Positions 43,420 through 54,300 of a stretch of 64,000 nt of DNA are shown in pieces. The notes under the pieces are model-generated. The model was not told the DNA's origin. It did not search any database and worked only from the letters and a program-made list of their open reading frames with translations. Every line of letters starts with the position of its first letter. The stretch's first letter is position 1. The translations under genes were made by a program, and so were the position numbers. The DNA is from Buddleja alternifolia. Its lineage: Eukaryota; Streptophyta; Magnoliopsida; Lamiales; Scrophulariaceae. Where the stretch lies: positions 23,818,104 through 23,882,103 of the forward strand of contig CM033402.1 of assembly GCA_019426215.1 (NCBI GenBank), given 5' to 3'.

Positions 43420-44500
43420 GTTCTTTTTCCTGTTTTCATAGCGAGTAATAGTTATAGTTTTCATAGTTTATGTTTCTTTGTTCTATTTAAAGGCCTCAAG
43501 ACTTGTGAGTAAATTTATGTATCTTTGTTCTATTTACCGTTTCCATCATGATTAATAGTTCATTGAGTATAGATTTTCAGATTGTCAAATATTGGTGGTT
43601 GATTATTATAATTCTCGATAATATGATATTTCAAGATGAAATAGATCATATATGTACTTCGTCATGTCTGTTTTCATTATGTATTGGTGGATATTTATTC
43701 AACTTGATACAAGGAAAGATCTATCTAATATCTCTTTAAATTGAATTTTTCATGTTACTTCTATGTCTGAGCAGGGGATAACAAAGTGAATCAAGAATAT
43801 CAAATAGGTGGGAAGAGATTTTGTTATTTAAATAGGTAATTATAGGTAATTTCTAGCATCTTTCATCAAAGGTTCATTTGCTTTATCTTTTCCTTGTTCC
43901 TTAAGTACATATTCTTCTCATTGTCTTTCACGCTTATGAATTAGGAGACAAGTTGCTGAAATTTTTTGTGTTCTTTTTACATTTTTAGGTTCTATATTTA
44001 GTTAAATTTTGGACCTTTGTCTTATATGCAGGTTTTTGGAGTACATACCCAGTCATAGAGCATGCAATTAATTCACATTTATTTTGATCACCCGGTTAGG
44101 TTTTAATGATACTCTTTTGAGCCACTACTGCTATATGTTGTCCCATATTTTGTCGTTCTATATTTTGTCTACTTGGAGTTACTATATTATATTCTTTTGT
44201 AACAACTGAGATGATCTCTTTAGTTTTGGTGGTGTATATAAATATACTCACATTGTTATTGTTGCTTCAGCTATGTAGCATGAGATTTCTTGTTTTCTAT
44301 ATCATAGTGAATGCTCATTATGGAAAGAATATCTTATATTTTGAATGTATGTTAACAAGATTCTATAGAAATAAAAAATATTCCACTTTTTTTAATGGAA
44401 AAAAAAATTGGCAGAAAGAATTGGTGAGGAGTATGTGATTGTTATATTTACTTTTGGTGACAAACCACTGTTCCACTATATATTAAAATAATATAGTATT
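43420..44500. other. Right interior of outer CACTA element, no supported gene
   Basis: This is AT-rich sequence with intron-like texture. Open frames at 43548-43739 and 44211-44438 have no recognisable domain. It continues the outer element interrupted by the inner CACTA. Confidence 0.4.
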
Positions 44501-44851
44501 TCTATTATTGGTTAGGAAAAGAAGTTGTTACTATACCTATTTGTAACGAAATCACTATTATGAAAAATAATTTTTTTAAAAAAAACATAAAATTAACTTT
44601 TAGTAACGAAAGCTTTCTTTTGTAAGGTCCAAGGCTGGTTTTTGTAATGACATAATCGTTACTAAAACAAGGGATATCGTAAAGAACAATTCTTTGTCAC
44701 GAATACATTCGTAACGACATTAAAAGTTTGTCGCAAGAACTTCTCGCGACGGGCTTTACAGGACAAAAAGGGTAACGAAAAGTTCTAGTGACGAATTATT
44801 CACATATGGTAAAAATTGTTTTCCTTACTAAAAGTGAAATTTCTTGTAGTG
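44500..44851. repeat. Right subterminal repeats and terminus of outer CACTA element
   Basis: Repeats of 'cgttac', 'gtaacga' and 'gtcac' lead into the terminus CACTACAAGAAATTTCAC (read from 44851 leftward). The terminus matches the plant CACTA consensus start CACTACAAGAAA. Confidence 0.7.
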
Positions 44852-47760
44852 AAATTTAATTCTGCAGAGACCAAGGTATGAATTATATTCCTTTGCTAAT
44901 TTATATTTTTGAGATACTTGATTTTCGTAACCTATTCTATTTTAGAAATCGGTACTTGACTATATGAATTTTGTTAATTGCTTGCATAGCTAATTGTTAA
45001 TCCAAAAATATGTAAATAGACTTTTATTATAGAATATATTGTGTGTTAAGGATTTAAAGCATGCATCTTATGTGTACATCTTACAAAGAACAAAAAAAGA
45101 AAGGGGGAAAGGTGCAAATAAAAGGAAGATTGGGAAATTGCACTTAAGCCCCATTGAGACTCCAAAATAGAATATATATATATATATATATATATATAAG
45201 TCATTCATTCTGCATTTGCTTCTAACATAGATAGACACCATAGAGAGAGAAAATTCAGCAATTCCCGTATGGAAACCCTAGCCCTTGCAGTTTTGGTTTC
45301 TTGAAGATTTGAGATAGCAAATGACCTCCAAATTTAGTGTTTTTATATCAAAATATTCCTAAGAGGATAATCTACAACATTATGGAAACCAATTTTACTT
45401 AACAGCTACCCAAAAATCCAGAAAAAGCCTCGAACCAGAAGCTACTGCAAAATGGCATTCATAATAGCTTGTGTGGAAGTTTAAACCATAACTTGTTGAA
45501 ATTTCTTCAATTGGAGTAGGTAAATCACCCTTACCTCTGTTATTATATGTTTTACTTGGGTTATTTAATGTTATTATAGAATGATACCTTGATTTATTCA
45601 ATTGGGGGTTCAATTGGTTCGTGCGTGATGTGATTTTGAATGTTGGGTTGAATATATGGTTGCATGTGCGAATAGGTATAGGATCTGACTAAATTCTTGT
45701 ATACCCATGTATATATTTGTATTTTAATCTTTATTGGTTGATTTCATGTCAAATTTAATAGGTTCCTAAAGAGTATCTAGGACATGAATGTTGGTTTTGA
45801 CATGAAAGTAAGATCTATGGAAATTTCAGTTTCTAGTTTCAGTGTTCAAAGCTGTATATATGGAATCAAACGTCATAATTTGACTATGTGGAATTTTCTC
45901 TATCATCTTGAATATGTTTTGAACGTTTTTACAAAATTTGGTAAATATCGGACTTTTGTGGATTTTTCTAAAAATCGTTGAGTACACCTGCCAGTCTGTT
46001 TAAAGGGATTTAAAATTTCTGATGTTTTAGGCTTATTTGGTGTATCTGTAAACTTTGGTTTACTCTAAAAATTTTACTGTATATATATATATGGAATCTT
46101 TCATAAAAATTTGAGAAGTTTTCAAGAAATAGGGGATTTTATACAAATATTTAAAGCTCTGCTAGCTATTCTGAGAATTCTGTCAGGACAACTTTTTTTA
46201 GTTAATCAAATCCCAAACTTAAAAAAATTGATTTAAATCTAATTTTTATGTGAGCTTCTTCAGTATCAGTTCAGCTACCCTGGAAAATTTGAGAAAGAAA
46301 TTTTGTCCTGAGAATGTTTAAAATTTATTGTAGTTAAGTTGTGCAAATGTGAAACTTATTTGAGGATTGTTGAGCTCAATTGCCCATACGTATGATACTA
46401 CGCATAAACTAACTTGTGGTATGTGGTTAGCTTATAAAGCATTATAGTTTGCGAATATGATGGTATTTTTGGACCACATGATAATCTTGCGATCCCGAGG
46501 CGCGAGACTACAACGTCGGATTGTTGTTGTGAGGGTTTCTCTTGTTCTTTCATCTTGAACTTGCTTACCGCATTTTTGTTCTGTTTATCTAATAAGCTCT
46601 AGTCATGTGTGATCTTGTAAAGTTATCGTTTATCTGACCCTTTATTCTCATCTAAGGTAAGTGTCTAACCGTGTCTCGATGTTTGGTATTGTTTCATTTT
46701 GCTCGCTCTTGCTCGAATACAAATCAGCGCACCCGTTCTATTAGGAAATTCGTTGAAACCATTGTAATTCTTAACTCTAGTCCATCGGGTAAGGGAGCTA
46801 AGTGCTATGCGGTGCAAAGTGCTACGTGCGTGGGAGCCACCTCTTGAGGCTTCGGCGCAAAGTGCTACACGGCGGGAGCCACCTCTTAAGCCTGTAGAAG
46901 CCACCACTAGAGTCCCGAAGTCTAGCATCCATCTGCGATTTGACTTTCCTTGATGTAAAGCTTTGACTCGTAAAGATAGGGTGAAGGGAGCTAAGTGCTA
47001 TACGGGGAAAAGTGCTACGCGATGGCGGGAGCCACCTCTTGAGCCCGTAGGAGCCACCTCTAGGTCCTGACACCTAGAAATCATATAGTATGTATCGAAA
47101 GGTGTGAAGTGTCCTACTGGTATGGGACAGTGGGGAGATGGATCATAATCGTTTTGGCTTGATTCTAAAGTACATGCTTCATTTTCCTTCTCTCTAACTT
47201 CGTTTCAATACTCAATTATTTTGACTTGTGATATCTGGTTTGATTCTTTTGCTTGTCATTGTATATGTCTGTTTTGTTATTGACTTCCGCTGCAGATCCT
47301 ATTTCTCAAGTTAAGGTAAAGCAAGTTGTTAGCCTACCTCGCTGGGTCATTCAGACTTACCCCTCTTTCTTTCTTACTTTTTCAAAAGAGCTCAATAGAT
47401 CAAATCCGGAGGGGGGAAATGGTGGCTAAGGAAGTTTGAGAGTCATCAGATGTAGTTGTGGTTGGATATCATGTATATAAGTTGTCTAACAGTGCTGGCT
47501 CGTTGTTTTGTATTGCATCTGAACTCTTGTATTTACATGTGATGTTGTTTCTATATATGTGTGTACCATAGAGTTTTGGGTTGTGTGATTTGAAAGTTTC
47601 ATATAGTTCATGCTTAGCGTTAGCCCATGATGAGATGGCCTCTCGGATCGAGCTAGCGTTGTGGTGTGGCAGGCTTCGGCTCCAATCCCCTGGTCGGAGG
47701 TTGCCACAATCTACATCTTAAGTGAGAGAAACATATACCTTAAAGATAGCATCTTTAAAT
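44852..47760. other. Unassigned repeat-like DNA, possibly a Gypsy LTR
   Basis: There is no supported gene. A TATA-like run (45173-45200), a leader-like 'ggaaaccctagccc' (45270), a GC-richer tandem block (46790-47075) and a 'gggtcattcagacttacccc' motif (47343) give the texture of a long Ty3/Gypsy LTR, but I cannot define its ends. Small open frames (45784-45981, 46665-47073 minus, 47486-47707 minus) look fortuitous. Confidence 0.35.
46790..47075. repeat. Tandem repeat around 'gggagccacctcttgag'
   Basis: 'gggagctaagtgctat', 'aaagtgctac' and 'gggagccacctctt' recur in the order ABCBC, then again ABC about 190 bases later. The block is GC-rich compared with its surroundings and encodes nothing recognisable. 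Confidence 0.65.
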
Positions 47761-47769
47761 GTGTGCCTA

Positions 47770-48270
47770 GCCTATTGTTTTCATAAGAATTGTTCCATAC
47801 CCACATTTTATACAACAATCAAAACATAAATTCTAAAAAGTTTAGAACTTGTCGTACTGATAACATGACATAAAATGCTCAAGAAAAAATTTATGATTAG
47901 GAATAAAGCAAAACTATCTTTTTCCTTTCGTTTATTGCCGTATATCTCTGTATTAGCAGGCCTAATGCCTCTATTTATGTAGAGCATAAATCTATACAAT
48001 ATTAGTATCTTTTGTTAATATCATATTAAAATTAATGAATTTAGTAAAACTCTAGTAACTTGTTTCTAAATGACCATTCATGTTTATGATTTGTCGTGTA
48101 ATAATGATATCCATTTCTATTCCAGAATTCTTTTGTGTTTTCAAGCCCAATTGAGACCCTATGTCGCGATCTCTTGTATACGAATTTTAATAGACTAGTT
48201 CCCGTGGAGATTTTCCTTGTTAAGGTTTTCTTCCACAAAATTATCCTATTATGCGAAAGATGTGATTAAG
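47770..48270. other. AT-rich stretch with an unassigned small minus-strand frame
   Basis: A 65-codon minus-strand frame (48041-48238) is rich in Arg, Asn, Tyr and His with an 'Asn-Gly-Tyr-His-Tyr-Tyr' run. I do not recognise it. It could be another decayed exon next to the laccase fragment, or chance. Nothing else is seen. Confidence 0.3.
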
Positions 48271-48280
48271 CGTGCCAATA

Positions 48281-48680
48281 TCACATTTGAAACATTAGAC
48301 AATTGGAGATGGATCTAGGACGACCATGGATTGTATAAGCATCTGAAACATTAGGTGCCAGTCCCGAATTCATGGCTTCGTTTATCACGTCTTCAACATC
48401 TAGTTTCCACCATTCACCTAATATAACGACAACCTCTTTGTTGGGTTGATGGAGGGGGTAAGGCAGGGCGAGTTTAGGCATGATGACAATGGCACCATGA
48501 ATAGCTGCTCTTAGCCAAAGTATGTGTGTGTGCCAAAGAAGTGTCCCTCTTTGCCCACTTAATGTAAAGTTGTACACATAACTTTTTGACTTGGTTGAAT
48601 CGGACATTTTGTTATGTATGCTGGTCCATCTGCCTAACTAGTCCGGAGTTGTCTTACTCCGTGCATGTCATTAACTCTCA
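48281..48680 (-). pseudogene. Laccase (multicopper oxidase) gene fragment
   Basis: On the minus strand, 48680-48610 reads 'His-Gly-Val-Arg-Gln-Leu-Arg', then a TAG where laccases have Trp, then 'Ala-Asp-Gly-Pro-Ala-Tyr-Ile-Thr'. After a one-base shift, 48607-48281 continues with 'Tyr-Val-Tyr-Asn-Phe-Thr', '[10 protein letters not shown]', 'Leu-Trp-Leu-Arg', 'Gly-Glu-Trp-Trp' and 'Ala-Pro-Asn-Val-Ser-Asp-Ala-Tyr-Thr'. These are landmarks of the first cupredoxin domain of plant laccases, including one copper-binding His-x-His. The first copper site His-Trp-His-Gly is damaged to x-Met-His-Gly. Only an exon-sized piece of a roughly 560-residue protein is present, with a stop and a frameshift, so it is dead. 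Laccases oxidise monolignols in the cell wall. Confidence 0.85.
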
Positions 48681-48795
48681 ACCATGAATATAATGAGAAA
48701 ATTAAAAAATAATAGTTTAATTCTTACATAAGGTAATGTTAATATTATAGTACGCTTAGCTTTAAAACAAAAGATTTAATGAACTCACCAGTGGA

Positions 48796-49554
48796 CACTA
48801 CAACAAAATATACATTATAGGACACTTTTTTTGAGATGTTTTTCAGTAAATGCCTCAATAACAGATTATTAGGACACTTTTTAATTTGTGCCCCAATAAC
48901 TAAACTTATTGAGGCACTTGCATCAGACCAAAATTGGGCGTGGAGTTAAAGAATCGAAATTTGTGAAAATTTTACTCTTGGCACTTTTAATTATTTTCTC
49001 CTCCTTACTTCTCCCTCGTTCCTTTACTTAGTCAACTGGGTATACTCCTTTCACTTTCTCTCAGGCAGACGACAGTCATCTCCATCAAGGAAGGCAAACC
49101 AATCTTCATCTCCTATTATACTCAGGTAAATCTCTCTTCATCTATCTCTTTCATCGAATCTCTCTCCTTCTTCCCCAAATTTTGTTTGTCAATTGAAACC
49201 TAGGGTTTAATAAGAACCTGCAAATCCTTTTATAATCGATCTCTATCTGCTTTTTTTTCCTTTTCTATAGTGAAACATTTGTGGTTTAATAGAATTATCA
49301 AAAAAAAAACAGGTTATGGAGATTTTGCTATGTCCCCAAACCCTTTACTTGTGGTGCCTGATTTTTCCTTTTCTTTTTTTTTTTAAACTAAAGACACCAT
49401 TCAAAGAGGGACATTTAATCAATTTTCATAGAAGCTTGAGAGATGACATTTAATCAATTTTCATAAAAGCTTGAGAGGGACACAGTAGTCAATGAAAAGA
49501 AACAGAGGATTTAGCCTTGGTGGTCAAGTAGCTTTCAAGCTTTCTTACCCAATT
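48796..49554 (+). mobile_element. Terminus of a third CACTA element, interrupted by element D
   Basis: CACTACAACAAAATATACATT starts at 48796, with 'ggacactttttt' and 'gaggcact' subterminal repeats to 48930. Next come a CT-rich, leader-like stretch ending CTCAG/GTAAATC (about 49130), which looks like an exon-intron boundary, and AT-rich DNA. Element D begins at 49555. The remainder of this element must lie to the right of D, beyond the window or the gap, so the 3-base duplicate (GGA on the left) cannot be confirmed. Confidence 0.6.
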
Positions 49555-51100
49555 TGTTGGTCCCAAGTGGCATACGAAAGGGTCTAGAAGGGGGGGTTGA
49601 ATAGACCCTTAAGTCTTTTTCGACTTAAAAAAGATTTCGTATTAAACGTATTTGGACGCTTGAAATGATAGGCGCTTGAAGAGTGTGACGCTTCACCTTA
49701 GCGTTCACATAAGATATTTGAGACTTTGTGAAGCGTCTAATGAAGACTGTTTTATAAAGTTAACTTAGACTTCAGGAATTGAATACTTTGACCTTGTAGG
49801 TTAAGCGTTCAGTTCTTTTAATCAGGGTTAGCACAGCGGAATGATTTTGGAGTCTTCTCTTTGAAAGTTTTAGCGTCACAAGATGTTTCTTAGGTGCTTA
49901 GCTTTTGATTGTGTTTTACTTATGCAATGATATGATAGATGAATGAAATGACTGAAAAGTAAATAACACAATATTTGTAAGGTTCGTTGGGTGGTGTAAT
50001 CCCAACTACGTCCTTCTTCTCCTTTGCACTTGGAGGCAATCCACTAAAATGATTCTCAAAGAATCACACAGAATCTTCTACAAATTAGGGAGAGATGGAT
50101 GTCGATGACTTGAGCTCCTTGATCACACAGATTTCTGCTTCAAATCACTTCAACCCTCTTGCTTCTTTCACCCAGAAATGATGCAAGTATCCAACTTCGA
50201 CTTCACACAAATCGCGAGGCTTGGATGGGATTTTCTAAAAGGTTTGTTTGATTTTGATAAAGTTCAAACAACTTGGTAATATCTCAGTAGGAATCTGGTT
50301 TCTTCAAAAAGAATGTTTGAGATATTTGTTGACTGTCTCAGGAATATAAGAAAAGCAATTTGGATGTTTCTTGAAGTTTCTGGCTTTTCTGAGAATTTAA
50401 GGAATGAGATTTTAATGCAACAGCAATTTGGCTTTGATAAAATTGTTGCTCTTTTTTTTGTTTGTTGTTGAAGTCCTATTTATAGGTATTCTTGGAGAAA
50501 GTGTCCGTTTGACACATGCACTGGCGCGTGTCTCTCACTTTCGCGAGTGAACAGCTTTTGTCCTTTTTCCTGAAAATCTGCTGCACGAAAGTTGGTGCTG
50601 CAGTCTGAGATAGTTGACAGTCCAATAGGGTGGCTTCTCCGTACGTCTGACATTGCTTATCATATTAAATGCTCTTATCAACATTTAATGCATTTGAAAT
50701 TAATACCCGTTGGTATTTAATGCTTTGAGAATATTTGCATTAAACTCCTTCTGGACTTAGAAGTAAATTCAGGTGAAATCACTTTTGTCCCATAAGGTAA
50801 CGCTTGATATAGCTGGCCAAAGTGGACGCTTGGAGACTGTATCTATCTTCTGAGATTAGGCGCTTGAGTCTTCGAACTTTACCACTGATAAACTCACTCA
50901 GAAATCATCAGACGCTCAGCCTACGACTATTTTGCCTAACTCTCTAAAGTAAGATAACGAAGCCTAATAAATCTATTACAAGTCTAACGCCTCAAAGCCT
51001 ATACAAGTTTTCTACGAAAATAAACTTACAACTTTTTTTTTTGAGGTCTAACAAAAACTTAATTGTCATCATCAAAACTTCTAACATGAAATTCCTAACA
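49555..51100 (-). repeat. 3' LTR of element D
   Basis: The LTR is 1,546 bases, TGTTAGGAAT at 51100 to ...CCAACA at 49555 in element orientation. It has an intact TATAAATA (50477-50484, minus strand) and a short C run (7). The polypurine tract (51101-51115, minus strand AAAAAGGGGGAAAT) precedes it. Confidence 0.95.
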
Positions 51101-51336
51101 ATTTCCCCCTTTTTGATGATGGCAATACTTACTCTTTTATAGTTCAAGAGTTAGATAGCCAAAAGTAAAAGTTAGCTTTGATCAGTAAACGTTAGTTAAA
51201 GTTAGTTACGCTTCAACGAGATGTTTCAGCAAGAAAAAAATGCATTTCATATTTATCGAGAATTACAAGCATTTTTACAGCTGAATATTTAAAGATATAA
51301 GAGACAAGAATATAGATAATGTAAAATCAGAAAGCT

Positions 51337-54300
51337 TTAATGACTTGGTCTAACTCTGTATCGCTTGGACATTTCAGCTCGGATAGCTTCAGTCAGATTG
51401 TCTTCCAAGATCATCATTGCTTCATGATCTTTGTTGATGATAAGCTTGTTTTCTTCTTGTTGTCTCTTTTTGAATACTTTAAAGTGATTATCCCAGTCAG
51501 TTGGGTCGATACCAATGTACCTTAGGCAGATTCGAAAAGCTTGGCTAAAATCAGTCATCTTCCTTTCTTCAGCTAAGATCTGTGGATCTGTAGGTTCTGA
51601 AATGGATGTTCTCTGAAGAGGAATGTCAAACTGTTCAAGCAGTGCTCTTGTGGGAATTGGTAGGTTTGGATATAACGCTCTAGGAGGTTCCCTTAGTGTA
51701 CTACTGGGCGCTCCGGATGAACTTTGTTTCAGAGCAGTTATCCAAGACGGGAGATTAAGCGCAGACTGAGAAGGAGGCATTTGACGCTTAGGAGACGGAG
51801 GATTTTCAACTTTTGAACTGGACGCTTTCCGCTTTTCTCCTTTCTTCTTCTCTTCCCCCTTATTGCCATCATCAGATTTTAAGAAGTGGTTTGTGAGTAC
51901 ACTTACCTGATGAGCAATCTGAGATAAGGAATCTGTGATGTCATCCAGACGCTTGTCGAAGCGTTCCTGCATAACAAGAAGCTTAGCGCTGGTGGCGTCA
52001 TTCACAGAGATCTCAAGGGTTGCAAGGCGCTTTTCAAGTTCTTCTTTCATGGCAAGTTGGGTTGCGTGGGCAGCATCCTGCATTTCTTGAAAGTCTTGTT
52101 TGCACTCACCAACTGCCGCTTGAGCTGAACTACGCATATGAGCAATCTGAGCGCTCATTACGTGAGTTTCAATCTTTGCCAGGTCTTCCTTAATCCAATG
52201 GAGAGATTCTTCACTCTGAGTAGCTTGAGCGCTAATTGTCTCCAAAACAGATTTAAGCAGGGGACCGAAGGCTTGACTCTCATCTGATTGAACCGCTTGA
52301 GGAGCTGGTCGCTTGAACCGTGATGAGTGTTTGAGAGAGTCAAAAGGAACTTGATAGGCTGGATCAAAAACAGTACCTCGAATATCCAGGGAAGTATCTT
52401 CAGCACTATCAATGGTAGCATGTTCAGGAGCGTCAGGAATACTGGTATCTGCAGATTTGGACGCTTCAGATGTCTCAGCAGGCGCTTCCTCAAGCGTTGA
52501 CTCAGGCTGGCGAAAGTCAGTGAATTGGAAGTTCCAGCTTGCTGAGTCGGCATAAGAGGTGGATGTAGAATCCAAGAGTTCAATGAGTCTGGTCCTGGAC
52601 ATACAAGTACCGGAGATAAATGTGCGAAGAGGACTATCAATGGTCCTGATGTACATTGGACCAATGATATCCAGCACATGATCTGGGAAAACTTTGGACG
52701 GCGCTTGAGCGATGGAGAATAGTGAATCTGTGCAGTGAGTTCTGGAAAATCCAATCAAGCAATCTGAGGGAAGAGATGCAGGACGTCGATGTGTAGGCAC
52801 ACAGTCCGCATAGTACTCTTCAAGATACGGATAAATGGCTTGAGCGAGCTCTTGATTCCTTTCAAGCAGAGAAAGAACATACTTATAGTGATTGAGTACC
52901 TCACTGCGAATGGAAGGGAGCAGCGGATATCCTTTGAATGAATTGATCACTGAGCCGTTCCAAGATCTGAGATTGGCAGTGAAGATTTTATCAAAGAGAG
53001 ATACGGGAGATAGAATCTTTACCATCAGATTGAAGTTTTCTTCACAGTGGCTTGGAGCAAGATTTAAGCACCGTTCACCAACTGTACCACTGGAAGACGC
53101 TTGAGCATTAAACCGAAGAGGGGTGAGGGATAATCTCTGAAGTTCTTGACGTAGACATTGTTCTATTTGATGTCTAATAATTGGGAGCTTGAGAACAGGT
53201 CCGAGTCTTTGTTGACGCTTCAGGAGGTAATACTTGGCGAATTGACGCTTCTTGTCATGCATGCCTATGCCGAAAAGATGGGGAGCTTGGACTAACTCTG
53301 GGAAGGTGTATTTATGTCCCATGTACGCTTCAACCCAATTTACTTCATTTATACAGAAGTCTGTGCCAGCAGTCACCATAGCACGAATACCTTCAAGATG
53401 AATATCTCTTATGGCTTCATAGCGGTGCTTATCAGGCTGATAGTTGGCATTCCAGACGCTGTCAAAGTAAGCATCAGCTTCAGTCTGGAGCAGATCGGTC
53501 AACGATTCAAGGCGCTCACCAGCATGAATCTCTTTATTTTTCCATAGACAGAGAGGACGGACCGATGCAAGATTTTCAGGGCTGTGAGCCGTCTGAGGGA
53601 AATGTGTGTAACCTTCTCTGTTCAAGACTGACTCTGAGGGATTGAGAAAGCTAGGACGGAGAGGATCATACACACGAACAGTGTAATCCCTTAGCGCGAA
53701 CCTAGTTGGTCTGCTGTGGCCATTATCAAGATAGTAAGCCACATCCACGGCACATCTAGGAGGTCTGTCTCCTGGTCTGTCTAGAACGGTTGCTTTGATT
53801 GCGCTGTCAAAGTCAATCAGTCTTGCAGCGTCAGCTTCTGCAGCAATATATCTTTCTATATTATATCCTGCAGGAATGAAATCTTCGTCGAGCGCTGGGG
53901 GCATATAGTTAATTAAATGATCAATTGTCTTCAGCGGATCGAGTTGAAAGAAGTGACGAGGAGCTCTAACGTCTTCAGCAGCGTTCTGACCTTCTGAACG
54001 TGCCTCTGTTAAAGTAGCAGGTTCCTCAGGTTCAATTGCAGCTACTTCAGCGGCAACATCTTGAGCGATAGCTACAACTCCAGTCAGGTCAACATCCAAC
54101 AGAACATCCTGAGAACTAAGCTCAACAGCAGTTTCTGGAGCGCTTGGCTCAACAGCAACATCTTGAGCGCTTGGCTCAACGACAACTTGAGCGCTTGGCT
54201 CAACAGCAACATCTTGAGCGCTTGGCTCAACGACAACTTGAGCGCTTGGCTCAACAGTCTCAGGCTCTTCAGGAGTAGCTTGACGCTTGCTAGTCCTGGA

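Larger units (their letters stand above)
30759..44851. mobile_element. Old outer CACTA (En/Spm-type) element, nested host of a second CACTA
   Basis: The right end is ...TTACTAAAAGTGAAATTTCTTGTAGTG (44851), a clear CACTACAAGAAA terminus. The left end is proposed at 30759, where 'cctacaaaaaaatg' would be a decayed CACTACAA start. Both ends are followed inward by about 350 bases dense in short 'gtaac/gttac/gtcac' subterminal repeats (30780-31090 and 44500-44830). Internal exon-like pieces (33540-35330) encode a coiled-coil protein fragment. The right end is good; the left end and the pairing are inference. Confidence 0.5.

Noticed and set aside
47486..47707. 73-codon minus-strand frame near 47.6 kb
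   Set aside because: It has no recognisable family and lies in LTR-like sequence; probably chance.
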